This document shows positions 9,104-19,055 of a stretch of 64,000 nt of DNA, one piece after another. Within the stretch, counting starts at the first letter, position 1; the number at the start of each line of letters is the position of its first letter. The stretch is from an uncultured Prevotellaceae bacterium. Lineage in GTDB: Bacteria; Bacteroidota; Bacteroidia; Bacteroidales; Bacteroidaceae. Location of the stretch: the NCBI GenBank assembly GCA_946415645.1, contig CAMKTJ010000003.1, positions 1 to 64,000 of the forward strand, read 5' to 3'. The translations under genes were made by a program, and so were the position numbers. Below the pieces are notes generated by a model, which worked only from the letters and a program-made list of their open reading frames with translations, had not been told where the DNA came from and ran no database searches.

Positions 9104-9116
9104 AACCAATAACCTC

Positions 9117-10391
9117 TCAACTTTTAAACCTCTCTCCCCAACATTGAATCATACGCTGTAGGAGTTTATCCTCTGAAGGATTCTGCTGTGCATGCCAGAG
9201 TCGCATCCCCTGCAAGTCATCGGGCAGGAACTGTTGCTCTACGAAGTGCCCCTCGTAATCATGAGCATATTTATAGCCCTCGCTATATCCCAACTGTTCC
9301 ATCAACTTGGTAGGAGCATTGCGCAAGTGCAAAGGAACAGGCTGGTTGCCCGTCTGCTGTACTTTCTGCAAGGCATCATTGATTGCCTTATATGCTGAGT
9401 TACTCTTAGGACTGGTAGCCAGATAGATAGTTGCCTCAGCCAAAGGGATACGTCCCTCGGGCCATCCTATTTTCATGACAGCATCAAAGGCTGCATTGGC
9501 AAGTAACAAAGCATTGGGATTGGCAAGGCCTATGTCCTCGCTGGCACTAATCACCAGTCTTCTGGCTATGAAAGCAGGATCTTCGCCCCCTTCTATCATC
9601 CTTGCCAGCCAATAGATGGCGGCATCAGGATCGCTGCCTCTGATACTCTTTATGAAGGCTGAGATAATATCATAGTGCATCTCTCCGTCCTTATCATACG
9701 CCAAAGGATTCTGCTGAAGGCGTTCTGCTACAATCTGGTCGGTAACCACCACCTTATCGTCCTTCTCTGCTGACTCATATAGCAGCTCTATGATATTCAA
9801 AAGTTTACGGGCATCACCTCCGCTATATCGCATCAATGCGGCTGTCTCTTGTATATCAAACGGCTTCTGCTTTAGAATAGCGTCTTGCGTGGTTACCCTC
9901 TCAACCAATGCCATTAGGTCCTCCTGCTCCAGAGGCTTCAAGGTATAGACCTGGCAACGGCTCAGAAGAGGTCTTATCACTTCGAATGAAGGATTCTCTG
10001 TTGTGGCACCTATCAGCGTGACAACTCCCTGTTCAACAGCTCCCAACAATGAATCTTGCTGTGATTTACTGAACCTATGGATTTCATCAATAAAAAGAAT
10101 AGGAGTTGCCGTATTGAAGAACCTGTTCCCCTTTGCCTTTTCTATTACATCCCTGACCTCCTTGACACCACTGGTAACAGCACTCAAGGTATAAAAGGGA
10201 GTCTGTAACTGATGAGCTATGATGGTAGCAAGTGTTGTCTTTCCTACGCCTGGAGGGCCCCACAGAATGAAACTACTCAACCGTCCGCCCTCTATCATAC
10301 GACGCAATACAGCACCCGGACCTACCAGATGCTGTTGCCCGACATAATCGTCAAGCGTAAGCGGACGCATTCTTTCTGCTAATGGTGCCAT
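9117..10391 (-). CDS. rarA: Replication-associated recombination protein A (RarA/MgsA)
   Basis: A 424-residue AAA+ ATPase of the clamp-loader-like RarA/WRNIP1 family, acting at stalled forks. It opens with MAPLAERMRPLTLDDYVGQQHL. Walker A is GPPGVGKTTL near residue 46 and Walker B is LFIDEIHRFSKSQQD near 98. The GATTENPSFEV and LLSRCQVY sensor segments follow, then the C-terminal tetramerisation domain (ISAFIKSIRGSDPDAAIYWLARM). The length is typical. A -7 box (TACTTTTG) is 9 nt upstream of the ATG. Confidence 0.95.
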   Translation of the reverse strand: MAPLAERMRPLTLDDYVGQQHLVGPGAVLRRMIEGGRLSSFILWGPPGVGKTTLATIIAHQLQTPFYTLSAVTSGVKEVRDVIEKAKGNRFFNTATPILFIDEIHRFSKSQQDSLLGAVEQGVVTLIGATTENPSFEVIRPLLSRCQVYTLKPLEQEDLMALVERVTTQDAILKQKPFDIQETAALMRYSGGDARKLLNIIELLYESAEKDDKVVVTDQIVAERLQQNPLAYDKDGEMHYDIISAFIKSIRGSDPDAAIYWLARMIEGGEDPAFIARRLVISASEDIGLANPNALLLANAAFDAVMKIGWPEGRIPLAEATIYLATSPKSNSAYKAINDALQKVQQTGNQPVPLHLRNAPTKLMEQLGYSEGYKYAHDYEGHFVEQQFLPDDLQGMRLWHAQQNPSEDKLLQRMIQCWGERFKS

Positions 10392-10399
10392 AACGACTG

Positions 10400-10407
10400 C
10401 AAAAGTA
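10400..10407 (-). promoter_or_regulatory. -7 box of rarA
   Basis: TACTTTTG on the minus strand, divergent from the glycosyltransferase promoter. Confidence 0.6.
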
Positions 10408-10460
10408 CGAATAAGTGAGCAGAATACAAAAGAAATTTTGTTTTTTCGCTTACTTATTCT

Positions 10461-10468
10461 TATATTTG
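10461..10468 (+). promoter_or_regulatory. -7 box of the GT2 gene; near-leaderless
   Basis: TATATTTG ends 4 bases before the ATG at 10473, so transcription should begin on or next to the start codon. Confidence 0.62.
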
Positions 10469-10472
10469 CGGC

Positions 10473-11348
10473 ATGAAACTATCTATATTGATTCCAACCT
10501 TCAACCAAGACTGCACACAGTTAGTGCATGACCTCTTGGAGCAGCTTCCTCAGGATGCTGAAATCTTAGTGGCAGATGACGGCAGCACCGCTATCCCCAT
10601 TCGTGATAACAATGCCAGCATAGCTCAGCTCCCGCAATGCCGCTACTGGCAGGCTAAGATGAATTTAGGACGTGCCAAGATACGCAATCTGCTTGCAGAG
10701 ATGGCTCAGGGTGAATGGATTCTTTTTATAGATAGTGATGCTCAAGTTAAGAGCAAGGATTTCATAGCCTCATACATGAGCCTGACAGAAGGTAATCAGG
10801 TAATTTGCGGCGGAACAGGTAACTATGACAGTTGTCCCTCAAAGGATAAAGCACTCCGTTACAAATACGAGGTACATGCTGAGCGAAAGAAATCATTAAA
10901 GGAAAGACAGAGACATCCTTATGCACAGTTCACTACCTTTAACTTTATGATTCTGCGCGATCTGTTCATGCAAATACAATTCTGCAATGAGATTTGCGAT
11001 TATGGACACGAAGATTCTCTGTTTGGATTGGAATTAAAAGATCGCAAAATACCTATTTTGCACATCGACAATAAACTAATCCACACAGGATTAGAAAATA
11101 CACCTTCCTACCTCCGCAAGGTAAAGACTTCTCTCTTTACGCTCTCAAGACTGGAAGAAAAAGTACAACGAAGAATCACCATTTCTGCCATTGCCCTTTG
11201 CCTTAAGAAATGTCACCTCAAAGGACTTATGGTATGGCTCTTCGATGTAAGCAAGAACAAGATGAAGCAGAACCTTCTTGGCGAGAAACCATCACTGCTG
11301 ATCTTTAAGCTATACAAGTTAGGTTTCTTCTGCAAGATTATGTCGTAA
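10473..11348 (+). CDS. Family 2 glycosyltransferase
   Basis: A 291-residue GT-A fold enzyme. MKLSILIPTFNQ opens the nucleotide-sugar domain, VADDGS (residues about 33-38) and the DxD-type metal site IDSDAQ (about 89-94) are intact, and GHEDSLFGLEL carries the ED motif that normally holds the catalytic base. A basic C-terminal region (KVQRRITISAIALCLKKCHLKGL) may sit on the inner membrane face. Donor and acceptor are not evident, and there is no neighbouring polysaccharide cluster. The start is certain because the fold begins at this Met, which makes the mRNA effectively leaderless. Confidence 0.88.
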   Translation: MKLSILIPTFNQDCTQLVHDLLEQLPQDAEILVADDGSTAIPIRDNNASIAQLPQCRYWQAKMNLGRAKIRNLLAEMAQGEWILFIDSDAQVKSKDFIASYMSLTEGNQVICGGTGNYDSCPSKDKALRYKYEVHAERKKSLKERQRHPYAQFTTFNFMILRDLFMQIQFCNEICDYGHEDSLFGLELKDRKIPILHIDNKLIHTGLENTPSYLRKVKTSLFTLSRLEEKVQRRITISAIALCLKKCHLKGLMVWLFDVSKNKMKQNLLGEKPSLLIFKLYKLGFFCKIMS

Positions 11349-11353
11349 AGAGC

Positions 11354-13660
11354 TTATTTCAGTACCTTGCGATTTCCCTTTACATAGATGCCATGTCTGG
11401 CATAAGACGAGTTGTATCTACGACCCGTCAAATCGTACTCGTTACCATCATTTTGAATCTTGAATTGAGAATTATGAATTGCCAACGCATCCGCTGACTC
11501 TGCTTCTGTCCCATAAACCTGAAGGGCATACAAGGCTGGAGCGGCAACGGCATTCATAGACTCGCTAGTACGGGGAAATACCAACTTGACAAAGCGACAT
11601 CTTGTTGGAGTAGAAAGAACTAGCAGCTTCTTACTGCTTGAACCTACACTCTTCTTATCGGCAACCTTCGTCCAACATTCATTCTCGTCGCCTGAAGGAG
11701 AAATAAGTGAAAGGTCAGGGCACTCGTCAGACAAGAAGATCTGATAAGCGTCCATATTCGTTGCAGATGCATCTAGGCTTTTGGCGTCATAGAGTTGGAA
11801 ACGTTTTACATCATAAGACTTCTCTAAATCTATCAATACGTACCTGAATGGATCAGACCCAGGCACTCCCTTCGAGGGATTCCATGCCCGGCTCTTATCT
11901 GCAGCCCCTGTAAGCAGGTTCAGCGGAGAACCCAGTTGTGTGGATACATCGTAAGACAACAATACCGTCTTACCCACTCCTATCATCCCGTCTGCTCTGC
12001 TGATATCCCTGACAAACTGACCGTAAATATCACATCCGTATAATCGGATGGCGTTGTCTGCCTCACCAGAAGGACGTATGCCGCGTGTAAAGACAAGCTT
12101 AACATATCGGGCTTCTACCGCAGGGAACGTAACATCCTTTATATCCTTACCTGCCACATTGTCTTCGTGTGCCACAAGTTTCCATTCATCAGTTGTGTTG
12201 ATACGGGTGTACACCCACCATTCAGGCACGTTGCCGCAGTTTGACTCATGCTGCCCCACATCCCTAACAACAACCCTATTGATATTGTAAATACCAGTAA
12301 ACTCCATCACCACCCAAGGATTAGCCGTACTGGTATCACACCACTTGGCGTTAGGATAAAGATAGCTGGCATTCAGGTTTGCAGGCCCCTCGCTCTCTTT
12401 GGTACAACCGCTATAGGAATTAACGAAGCAACGCATCTTCCCACTGTTTACCGATGTCCATTGATTCACAACACCCTCTGGTATCTCGACCGTGGGCAAA
12501 GGATCTCCCGCATGACTGGATTTCTCAGGGTCATATACAGCAACGCCCACAAAGGAATCTGCACATCCGTAATAAAGGAAATACTTCCCCTGATGATATA
12601 CCAAACCTTCCACGAATACCGTTCCGGCAGCATACTGGCCACTCTTCTCGAACGATGCCATGGGGCGGAAGAATGGTTTGTCCAACCTGTCAATCAACTT
12701 TAGGGGATTATCCTTGCTGAAGAGCATCTGACCTGCAGAATAAGTCCCGGCAGCCAAGCTGGTATCGCCGCTTGAACCACTCTTGTTCTTACCATTATAT
12801 ATTAGTATAATACCATCCTCAGTCATAACGGCTGGGGGACCGCACTCCGTCATTGTGCTATCGAAATGACCGTTTCTGGGCTTTGCCAACGCAATCAGAT
12901 TGCCATCAGCATCAACCAATGGTGTCCAGTCAACAAGGTTATCACTGACAGCAGCATAGACTGCATATTCACCCCAATACATAAGGTATTTCATCTCATT
13001 ATTCACCTTCACCTTGCAAGCCTGCAAACGTCCGTCTTTAACTGTAGTAAGAATAGAGCCGGATTTACAGAACAAGGTATTGAACTTACCATCGTATGCT
13101 TTCTGGAAACAAGGTCCGTGATGCGACCACTTCTGTAAGTCCAGACTGGTAGCTACACTCAGGCGGGCTGTCTTGCGATCATAAGCTGTGTACGTCATCA
13201 CATACAAGGACTTACCATCCACCTCTGCCTCTACAACACGAGGATCCTCACAACCGCCTGTCCATTCGTATTTCATAGACATAGCAGAAGAATCAGGGAA
13301 CATTACAGGAGTCTTCTGCCGGTAGTCGATTGATATACCATCAGCACTTTCCACATAACCTATACGCGACGTCCTTCTACCGATTCCAACATTCGGATTA
13401 TCTTCGGCACGATACAAAACGCACACCTTGCCGTCTTTCTCCACAGCAGCAGGGTTGAACGTATCTGCACATTCCCACTTTACCTTTGTTCCCGACATTG
13501 GACAAAGGAACAATGTATTTTCAACAGGACTGACAAGTGGATTAACTCCTTCGGGGCGTTCAAAGCCACCTAATGCCCATTTAGGCAAAACATTGATGTC
13601 TGCCAGAAGAGGTGAGCTGCAACAAAGCAAAAGAATAATGTTTAATAATTTTCCTACCAT
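11354..13660 (-). CDS. Secreted GH130 enzyme with two F5/8 type C-like domains
   Basis: A 768-residue secreted protein (signal MVGKLLNIILLLCCSSPLLA). Residues about 25-370 match the GH130 five-blade propeller: RAEDNPNVGIGRRTSRIGYVES, then GGCEDPRVV with the catalytic Asp region, then YWGEYAVYAAVS. GH130 enzymes are beta-mannoside phosphorylases or beta-1,2-mannosidases; the secreted form without a cytoplasmic context favours a hydrolase, as an inference. Two discoidin-like (CBM32/F5-8C) domains follow (about 385-550 and 555-715). The tail YDLTGRR...HGIYVKGNRKVLK is a sorting-like C-terminus, preceded by an insertion (AIHNSQFKIQND) encoded by an intergenic-type simple repeat. Confidence 0.85.
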   Translation of the reverse strand: MVGKLLNIILLLCCSSPLLADINVLPKWALGGFERPEGVNPLVSPVENTLFLCPMSGTKVKWECADTFNPAAVEKDGKVCVLYRAEDNPNVGIGRRTSRIGYVESADGISIDYRQKTPVMFPDSSAMSMKYEWTGGCEDPRVVEAEVDGKSLYVMTYTAYDRKTARLSVATSLDLQKWSHHGPCFQKAYDGKFNTLFCKSGSILTTVKDGRLQACKVKVNNEMKYLMYWGEYAVYAAVSDNLVDWTPLVDADGNLIALAKPRNGHFDSTMTECGPPAVMTEDGIILIYNGKNKSGSSGDTSLAAGTYSAGQMLFSKDNPLKLIDRLDKPFFRPMASFEKSGQYAAGTVFVEGLVYHQGKYFLYYGCADSFVGVAVYDPEKSSHAGDPLPTVEIPEGVVNQWTSVNSGKMRCFVNSYSGCTKESEGPANLNASYLYPNAKWCDTSTANPWVVMEFTGIYNINRVVVRDVGQHESNCGNVPEWWVYTRINTTDEWKLVAHEDNVAGKDIKDVTFPAVEARYVKLVFTRGIRPSGEADNAIRLYGCDIYGQFVRDISRADGMIGVGKTVLLSYDVSTQLGSPLNLLTGAADKSRAWNPSKGVPGSDPFRYVLIDLEKSYDVKRFQLYDAKSLDASATNMDAYQIFLSDECPDLSLISPSGDENECWTKVADKKSVGSSSKKLLVLSTPTRCRFVKLVFPRTSESMNAVAAPALYALQVYGTEAESADALAIHNSQFKIQNDGNEYDLTGRRYNSSYARHGIYVKGNRKVLK
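11449..11480. repeat. AATTCATAATTC-type simple repeat inside the GH130 gene
   Basis: On the minus strand this reads as 7-8 bp units (AATTCATA, ATTCTCA, ATTCAAG, ATTCAAA). It encodes the low-complexity linker just before the C-terminal tail. Related units lie between genes at 56907-56925 and 61312-61333. Confidence 0.7.
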
Positions 13661-13744
13661 CGGTTAATACTATTTTTACACAAAACTTTGCAAATTAATA
13701 AAGATTTTTGCAAACCAACAAGTATTAACAAGAAAAATTTGACA

Positions 13745-15643
13745 TTATGCCCACTCGCTAAGTTCCAACCAGCGCATGGATTTCTCATCGAGTTCTTCCA
13801 TAAGCTTTGGTAAGCGCTTACTCAACTCTGTTATCTTATCAACGCTTATAGTACCACTACTCAATGATGATTCTATTTGAGTTTTCTCCGCTTCCAGACG
13901 TTCTATATCCTGCTCCAACTGCGCAAACTCCTGCTTTTCCTTAAAGGTAAGCTTTCTTTTCTGGTCGTCTCGGGGTTTAGCCTTTGAGGGAGCTGCAGCT
14001 TGTGATGTCTTGGAAACGGGTTCTGGTTTACGTTCCTCCAATTTCTCCCATTCGCGGTATTGGGAATAGTTACCAGGGAAATCCTTTATATCACCCTCAC
14101 CATTGAAGACAAGAAGATGGTCTACCACCTTGTCCATGAAATAGCGGTCGTGACTGACAACAATCACACAGCCATGAAAATCTTGCAGGTATTGTTCCAG
14201 AATCTGCAAGGTAACGATATCAAGGTCATTAGTTGGCTCATCCAGCACCAAGAAGTTGGGATTCTGCATCAACACGGTACAAAGATGCAGCCTGCGCTTC
14301 TCACCACCAGAGAGTTTATAGATGTAATTCTGTTGCTGCAGAGGTGTGAACATGAAATGCTGCAAGAACTGCATAGCAGACAGGTGACGACCACCGCCAA
14401 GATCCACGAATTCTGCAATACGGCGCACGGCATCAATAACCTTCATCTGCTCATCAAACTGCATGCCATCCTGACTGTAATAGCCGAACTTTACTGTCTC
14501 ACCAATAACAAATCTACCAGAGTCAGGTTTTACCTCGCCCAGAAGCATCTTCACGAATGTACTCTTTCCCGTGCCGTTACCGCCTACAATGCCCATCTTC
14601 TCATATCGTGAGAAGTTATAATAGAAATCCTTTAGGATAACTTTCTCAGTAGCAGTGGAAGTCGGATCTTTCAGAGGAAACTTCTTACTTACATACTCAG
14701 CCTCGAAAATCTTGCTACCGATATAAGCGCTTTTCATCTCCAGACGGACCTGCTGTTCCTCTATGCGTTTCTTGGCGACCTTCTCCAACTCGTAGAAAGC
14801 TTCCTCACGGTAACGGGCCTTGTGACCACGAGCCTGAGGTTGACGACGCATCCAGTCCAGTTCGGTACGATAGAGGTTATTGGCACGTGTAATCTCAGAA
14901 CGGGCCACATCTATGCGCTCTTGACGTTTCTCTAAGTAGTAGCTGTAATTCCCCCTATAGGTATAAACGGTCTCATCATCCAATTCTAAAATCACGGAAC
15001 AGATATTATCCAGAAAATACCTGTCGTGCGTCACCATAAGGAGGGTAATATTGCTCCTGTTCAGGTACCCTTCCAGCCATTCTATCATCTGAATGTCAAG
15101 ATGGTTGGTAGGCTCATCCAGAATCAGGAAGTCTGGTTCCAAAATCAACACATTGGCTAAAGCCACACGCTTCAGCTGACCACCCGAAAGCTGACACAGA
15201 GGCTTATGAAATTCGGTGATGGATAATTTCGAAAGAATAGTCTTACTGCGGTTCTCATAATCCCATGCCTTCTGATGATCCATCTTATCAAGAATCTCCT
15301 GAAGTCCGGGATTCCCTGGAGTAGCCATACAATGCTCATATTCACGAATCAGGTTAGTGGTCTCGTTGCCATGCCAGAAGCAAGCCTCCAGCACAGTCAT
15401 ATCCATCGGATAGTGAGGCGCCTGCTCCAGATAGCCAATGCGAAGATCATTATGGTAGATAACATTACCCTCGTCTGCCGTATCCTTACCTGCCAGAATA
15501 TTCAACAATGTACTTTTACCTGTTCCGTTCTGCGCAATAAGACCCACTTTCTGCCTCTCTGCAATGCTGAAAGACAGATTCTGGAACAGAGTACGGTCCC
15601 CTACTCTGCGAGTTAAATTCTGAACCTGTAAATATGAAACCAT
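13745..15643 (-). CDS. ABC-F family ATPase (Uup/EttA-like)
   Basis: A 632-residue cytoplasmic protein with two ABC cassettes and no membrane domain. Cassette 1 has Walker A AQNGTGKSTLL, signature LSGGQLKRVALA and Walker B ILDEPTNHLD. Cassette 2 has GGNGTGKSTFVK, LSGGEKRRLHLC and LDEPTNDLD. A linker rich in Arg/Glu (residues about 230-310) and a C-terminal Lys/Glu coiled coil (about 540-632) are typical. ABC-F proteins act on ribosomes in translation or antibiotic protection. The C-terminal coiled coil points to the Uup-like group rather than a resistance protein. A -7 box is 13 nt upstream. Confidence 0.92.
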   Translation of the reverse strand: MVSYLQVQNLTRRVGDRTLFQNLSFSIAERQKVGLIAQNGTGKSTLLNILAGKDTADEGNVIYHNDLRIGYLEQAPHYPMDMTVLEACFWHGNETTNLIREYEHCMATPGNPGLQEILDKMDHQKAWDYENRSKTILSKLSITEFHKPLCQLSGGQLKRVALANVLILEPDFLILDEPTNHLDIQMIEWLEGYLNRSNITLLMVTHDRYFLDNICSVILELDDETVYTYRGNYSYYLEKRQERIDVARSEITRANNLYRTELDWMRRQPQARGHKARYREEAFYELEKVAKKRIEEQQVRLEMKSAYIGSKIFEAEYVSKKFPLKDPTSTATEKVILKDFYYNFSRYEKMGIVGGNGTGKSTFVKMLLGEVKPDSGRFVIGETVKFGYYSQDGMQFDEQMKVIDAVRRIAEFVDLGGGRHLSAMQFLQHFMFTPLQQQNYIYKLSGGEKRRLHLCTVLMQNPNFLVLDEPTNDLDIVTLQILEQYLQDFHGCVIVVSHDRYFMDKVVDHLLVFNGEGDIKDFPGNYSQYREWEKLEERKPEPVSKTSQAAAPSKAKPRDDQKRKLTFKEKQEFAQLEQDIERLEAEKTQIESSLSSGTISVDKITELSKRLPKLMEELDEKSMRWLELSEWA

Positions 15644-15656
15644 GTGAAATTTTCTG

Positions 15657-15664
15657 CAAAAGTA
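15657..15664 (-). promoter_or_regulatory. -7 box of the ABC-F gene
   Basis: TACTTTTG on the minus strand, 13 bases before the ATG ending at 15643. Confidence 0.6.
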
Positions 15665-15729
15665 GTTAAAAACAGCGGATTATTAAAATAATTTCACGCG
15701 GAATATTTGGAAGATAAAAGGTTTTACCA

Positions 15730-15737
15730 TAACTTTG
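15730..15737 (+). promoter_or_regulatory. -7 box of rho
   Basis: TAACTTTG, giving a leader of about 80 nt before the ATG at 15827. It excludes an upstream ATG at 15707, which precedes the box. Confidence 0.62.
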
Positions 15738-15826
15738 CAGTGATTTTTGAAAGATACGCCCCAATCGGGCACCTATCTAAATTATCCTACACCTTATTAT
15801 TTTATAAAACATTAAGCATAAAAACT

Positions 15827-17695
15827 ATGCATAAGAAGAACGAACTGGAAAGTATGAGTTCTGACGAATTGGCTGCACTTGCCAAATCATTGGGCGTGAA
15901 GGTTATCAGCGACCAGACAGAACTAATCTACAACATCATAGACGCTGAATCTGTGCAACCTGTTGAGAGCACAGAGAAAAAGAAAACTACACGCAAAAAG
16001 ACAGAAAAAGAAAAACCTGCTGCCAAGAAAAAGGAGAAAGCTGAAAAGGTAGAAAAAGAAGAGGAAAGCACTGAGGTAAAGACTACCGAGAAGAAGACTA
16101 CCCGCAAAAAAGCTTCCGCCACAGAGAAAACAACAAAGGCAGCAGAAAAGGCAGAAGCCCCTCAGGAAATAGCAAAAGCCGAGGATACAAAAGCCCCTGT
16201 TGCAGAAGAGGAAGCTCCCGTTAAGAAGAAAAGAAAGAGAATAGGAGAAACCAAAGCCGAAGCTAAGGCACAGCTGGCTAAAGCACAGGAAGAAGAGAAA
16301 CAGCCAGAGCCTATTCAGGAACCCATAAAAGAACCTGTTCAAGACATAGCAAAAGAGCCAGAAGAACAGGAGATTACCGAGGAGATGGTAAAAAAATTCT
16401 TCAGTACTGGAGAGGACTTCATCATCCTTCAGGATATTCCCAAATTAGAGGAGCAGGTTGAGATTGCAGCCACAAGCATCTTACCCACTCGCCGACCTGA
16501 ATCAGATACTCGCATAATTGACGACCTTCCCGAAATAGGAAGACCTGTTCAGCAAAAAGAAGAAGAGAAATACGACTTCGGAGAGAATATCCGTGGAGAG
16601 GGTGTTCTGGAAGTCATGAATGAGGGATTCGGTTTCCTGCGCAGCAGCGACTATAACTACCTGAGCAGTCCCGATGATATTTATGTAAGCTCACAGATAA
16701 TCCGTCAATACGGACTGAAAACCGGTGACGTAATTGAAGGTCCCGTAAGACCTCCACGTGAAAGCGAGAAATACTTCCCCCTCATAAAGGTTGAGACCAT
16801 CAACGGCTGCAACCCCGATGTAGTAAGAGACCGCAGTCCGTTTGAGAACCTCACCCCCCTCTTCCCCGACGAGAAATTCCAGCTTTGCAACGGAGTGAAC
16901 GATACCATGTCGGCACGTGTCGTTGATCTCTTTGCCCCAATTGGTAAGGGACAGCGCGCACTGATTGTAGCTCAGCCCAAGACTGGTAAGACCATTCTTA
17001 TGAAGGACATTGCAAATGCCATTGCCGCCAATCACCCAGAAGCTTACCTGATTATGCTGCTCATAGACGAACGTCCCGAGGAGGTAACAGATATGGCTCG
17101 AACCGTAAAGGCAGAGGTTATCGCCAGCACCTTCGACGAGCCTGCTGAACGCCACGTCAAGATTGCAGGAATCGTTTTGGAGAAGGCCAAGCGAATGGTA
17201 GAATGCGGACACGATGTGGTTATCTTCCTGGATTCAATTACACGTCTTGCACGTGCATACAATACCGTATCACCTGCCAGCGGAAAAGTACTGAGTGGTG
17301 GTGTGGATGCCAACGCCCTTCACAAACCCAAGCGTTTCTTCGGAGCTGCCCGTAACATAGAGAACGGCGGAAGTCTTACCATCATTGCCACAGCCCTTAC
17401 GGATACAGGTAGCAAGATGGACGAAGTTATCTTCGAGGAGTTCAAGGGTACAGGTAACATGGAATTGCAGCTCGACCGCATGCTCAGCAACAAGCGTATC
17501 TTCCCTGCTGTTAACATTGTTGCCAGCAGCACACGTAGAGACGACTTGCTGCAAGACAAGATGACACTGGACCGTATGTGGATTCTGCGCAAGTTCCTGA
17601 GCGACATGAACTCCATCGAGGCAATGAACGAAGTGAAATCAAGGTTGGAACACACTAAGACAAACGAGGAATTCCTGGTTAGTATGAATTCTTAA
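15827..17695 (+). CDS. rho: Transcription termination factor Rho
   Basis: A 622-residue hexameric RNA-dependent ATPase that ends transcription. Residues 1-40 are the Rho N-terminal helical domain ([18 protein letters not shown]). About 150 residues of Lys/Glu/Ala-rich sequence follow, an insertion common in Bacteroidetes Rho. The RNA-binding cold-shock-like domain is [17 protein letters not shown], and the ATPase has Walker [11 protein letters not shown] (about 382) and Walker [17 protein letters not shown]. The Q-loop/R-loop region [21 protein letters not shown] is intact. A strong terminator follows. Confidence 0.97.
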   Translation: MHKKNELESMSSDELAALAKSLGVKVISDQTELIYNIIDAESVQPVESTEKKKTTRKKTEKEKPAAKKKEKAEKVEKEEESTEVKTTEKKTTRKKASATEKTTKAAEKAEAPQEIAKAEDTKAPVAEEEAPVKKKRKRIGETKAEAKAQLAKAQEEEKQPEPIQEPIKEPVQDIAKEPEEQEITEEMVKKFFSTGEDFIILQDIPKLEEQVEIAATSILPTRRPESDTRIIDDLPEIGRPVQQKEEEKYDFGENIRGEGVLEVMNEGFGFLRSSDYNYLSSPDDIYVSSQIIRQYGLKTGDVIEGPVRPPRESEKYFPLIKVETINGCNPDVVRDRSPFENLTPLFPDEKFQLCNGVNDTMSARVVDLFAPIGKGQRALIVAQPKTGKTILMKDIANAIAANHPEAYLIMLLIDERPEEVTDMARTVKAEVIASTFDEPAERHVKIAGIVLEKAKRMVECGHDVVIFLDSITRLARAYNTVSPASGKVLSGGVDANALHKPKRFFGAARNIENGGSLTIIATALTDTGSKMDEVIFEEFKGTGNMELQLDRMLSNKRIFPAVNIVASSTRRDDLLQDKMTLDRMWILRKFLSDMNSIEAMNEVKSRLEHTKTNEEFLVSMNS

Positions 17696-17720
17696 TCCAA
17701 CTCAAGAATACATATAATAC

Positions 17721-17754
17721 AGAGCGCATAAAACAAATTATGCGCTCTTTTTTT
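17721..17754 (+). terminator. Intrinsic terminator of rho
   Basis: A perfect 11-bp stem AGAGCGCATAA / TTATGCGCTCT with a 6-nt loop is followed by seven T residues. Confidence 0.88.
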
Positions 17755-17842
17755 GTACATATACGAAGGATGAATATTGTTAAATAATTACAATTATTTA
17801 TACTAATTCAAAAACGCAACCCCATAATATTGCAAAAAGTCG

Positions 17843-17850
17843 TACCTTTG
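17843..17850 (+). promoter_or_regulatory. -7 box of the RND efflux operon
   Basis: TACCTTTG, about 50 nt before the ATG of the adaptor gene at 17901. No separate promoter is visible before the next two genes. Confidence 0.6.
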
Positions 17851-17900
17851 CACCCGATTTAGACTTAACAGGTGAAAATAACAATCAAAACAGATAACAT

Positions 17901-19016
17901 ATGAAAATGAATTTGAAGTACATTACAGTTCTTGGCACAGTAGCTGCAAGCATTCTTTCTTCATGCAGCAACAATTCACAAAGACAGATGCCATCAGCAA
18001 ACTTCGAGACAATGAAGGTTACCACCAAAGATGTTACCATGAACACAAAATATAGTGCCACTATACGTGGACGACAGGATATTGACATTATGCCACAGGT
18101 AAGCGGTACACTGACCAAACTCTGTGTAACAGAAGGTCAGGTTGTAAAAGCCGGCCAGCCTCTGTTCATCATTGACCAGGTTCCTTATCAGGCTGCATTG
18201 AACACCGCATTGGCATCTTTAGAGTCAGCAAAGGCTCAGTTGGCAACATCTCAGTTGGAATACGACAGCAAGAAACAACTCTTTGACCAGCATGTAGTCA
18301 GCGAGTTCGACATCCAGAAAGCCAATAATTCCCTGCAGACAGCTAAGGCCGTGTTAGCACAGGCACAGGCACAGGTTGTCAATGCCCGCAACAACCTCAG
18401 CTACACAGTTGTCAAGAGTCCCTCAAATGGTATTGTGGGAACACTCCCCTACCGTCAGGGTGCTTTGGTTAGTCCCAGCATGGGTCAACCCCTTACAACT
18501 GTCAGCGACAACAACCAGATGTACGTTTACTTCTCTATCAACGAGGCTCAGCTGCTGAACATGACTCGTGAAAGCGGAAGTGCAGAGGCTGCTGTCAGCG
18601 CCATGCCGGAGATTAAGCTATTGCTTGTTGACGGCAGCGAATACAAGCATACCGGAAAGGTAGAGAGTGTAAGTGGTGTCGTTGACCGCACAACAGGTAC
18701 CGTTCAGGTTCGTGCCGTCTTTGACAACCCCGAGAAGTTACTTCATAGCGGAAGCACAGGATATGTGGTTATCCCCACCATCTACAAAAACAAGATTGTA
18801 ATTCCTACAACAGCTACCGTACAGATTCAGGATAAATTCAAAGTCTATCTTGTTGACAAGAACAATATTGCACATGAGCAGCTCGTTGTTACCGAGCCAC
18901 ACGCCAATGGCAAGGAATACGTGATTAAGGAAGGCTTGAAGGTTGGTGACATCATAGTAGCCGAAGGTGCTGGTATGTTGAAGGACGGCCAGGACGTTAA
19001 GCCAAACAAGGATTGA
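17901..19016 (+). CDS. RND efflux periplasmic adaptor (membrane fusion lipoprotein, AcrA/MexA type)
   Basis: A 371-residue lipoprotein (lipobox LSSC, Cys22). It has the half-lipoyl motif RGRQDIDIMPQVSGTLTKLCVTEGQVVKAGQPLFIID, an alpha-hairpin with long Ala/Gln-rich helices (about 90-150), the second half-lipoyl SYTVVKSPSNGIVGTLPYRQG, and a beta-barrel ending in the membrane-proximal domain. It joins the inner-membrane pump encoded 39 bases downstream to the outer-membrane channel encoded after it. The exported compound cannot be told from sequence. Confidence 0.93.
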   Translation: MKMNLKYITVLGTVAASILSSCSNNSQRQMPSANFETMKVTTKDVTMNTKYSATIRGRQDIDIMPQVSGTLTKLCVTEGQVVKAGQPLFIIDQVPYQAALNTALASLESAKAQLATSQLEYDSKKQLFDQHVVSEFDIQKANNSLQTAKAVLAQAQAQVVNARNNLSYTVVKSPSNGIVGTLPYRQGALVSPSMGQPLTTVSDNNQMYVYFSINEAQLLNMTRESGSAEAAVSAMPEIKLLLVDGSEYKHTGKVESVSGVVDRTTGTVQVRAVFDNPEKLLHSGSTGYVVIPTIYKNKIVIPTTATVQIQDKFKVYLVDKNNIAHEQLVVTEPHANGKEYVIKEGLKVGDIIVAEGAGMLKDGQDVKPNKD

Positions 19017-19055
19017 TCGCCTAATAAACAAGATTACAAATAAGGAAAGTTTTTC

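Noticed and set aside
15923..16342. Minus-strand frame of 139 codons rich in Phe, Leu and Cys
   Set aside because: It is the complement of the Lys/Glu-rich insertion of rho and only looks like a membrane protein for that reason.
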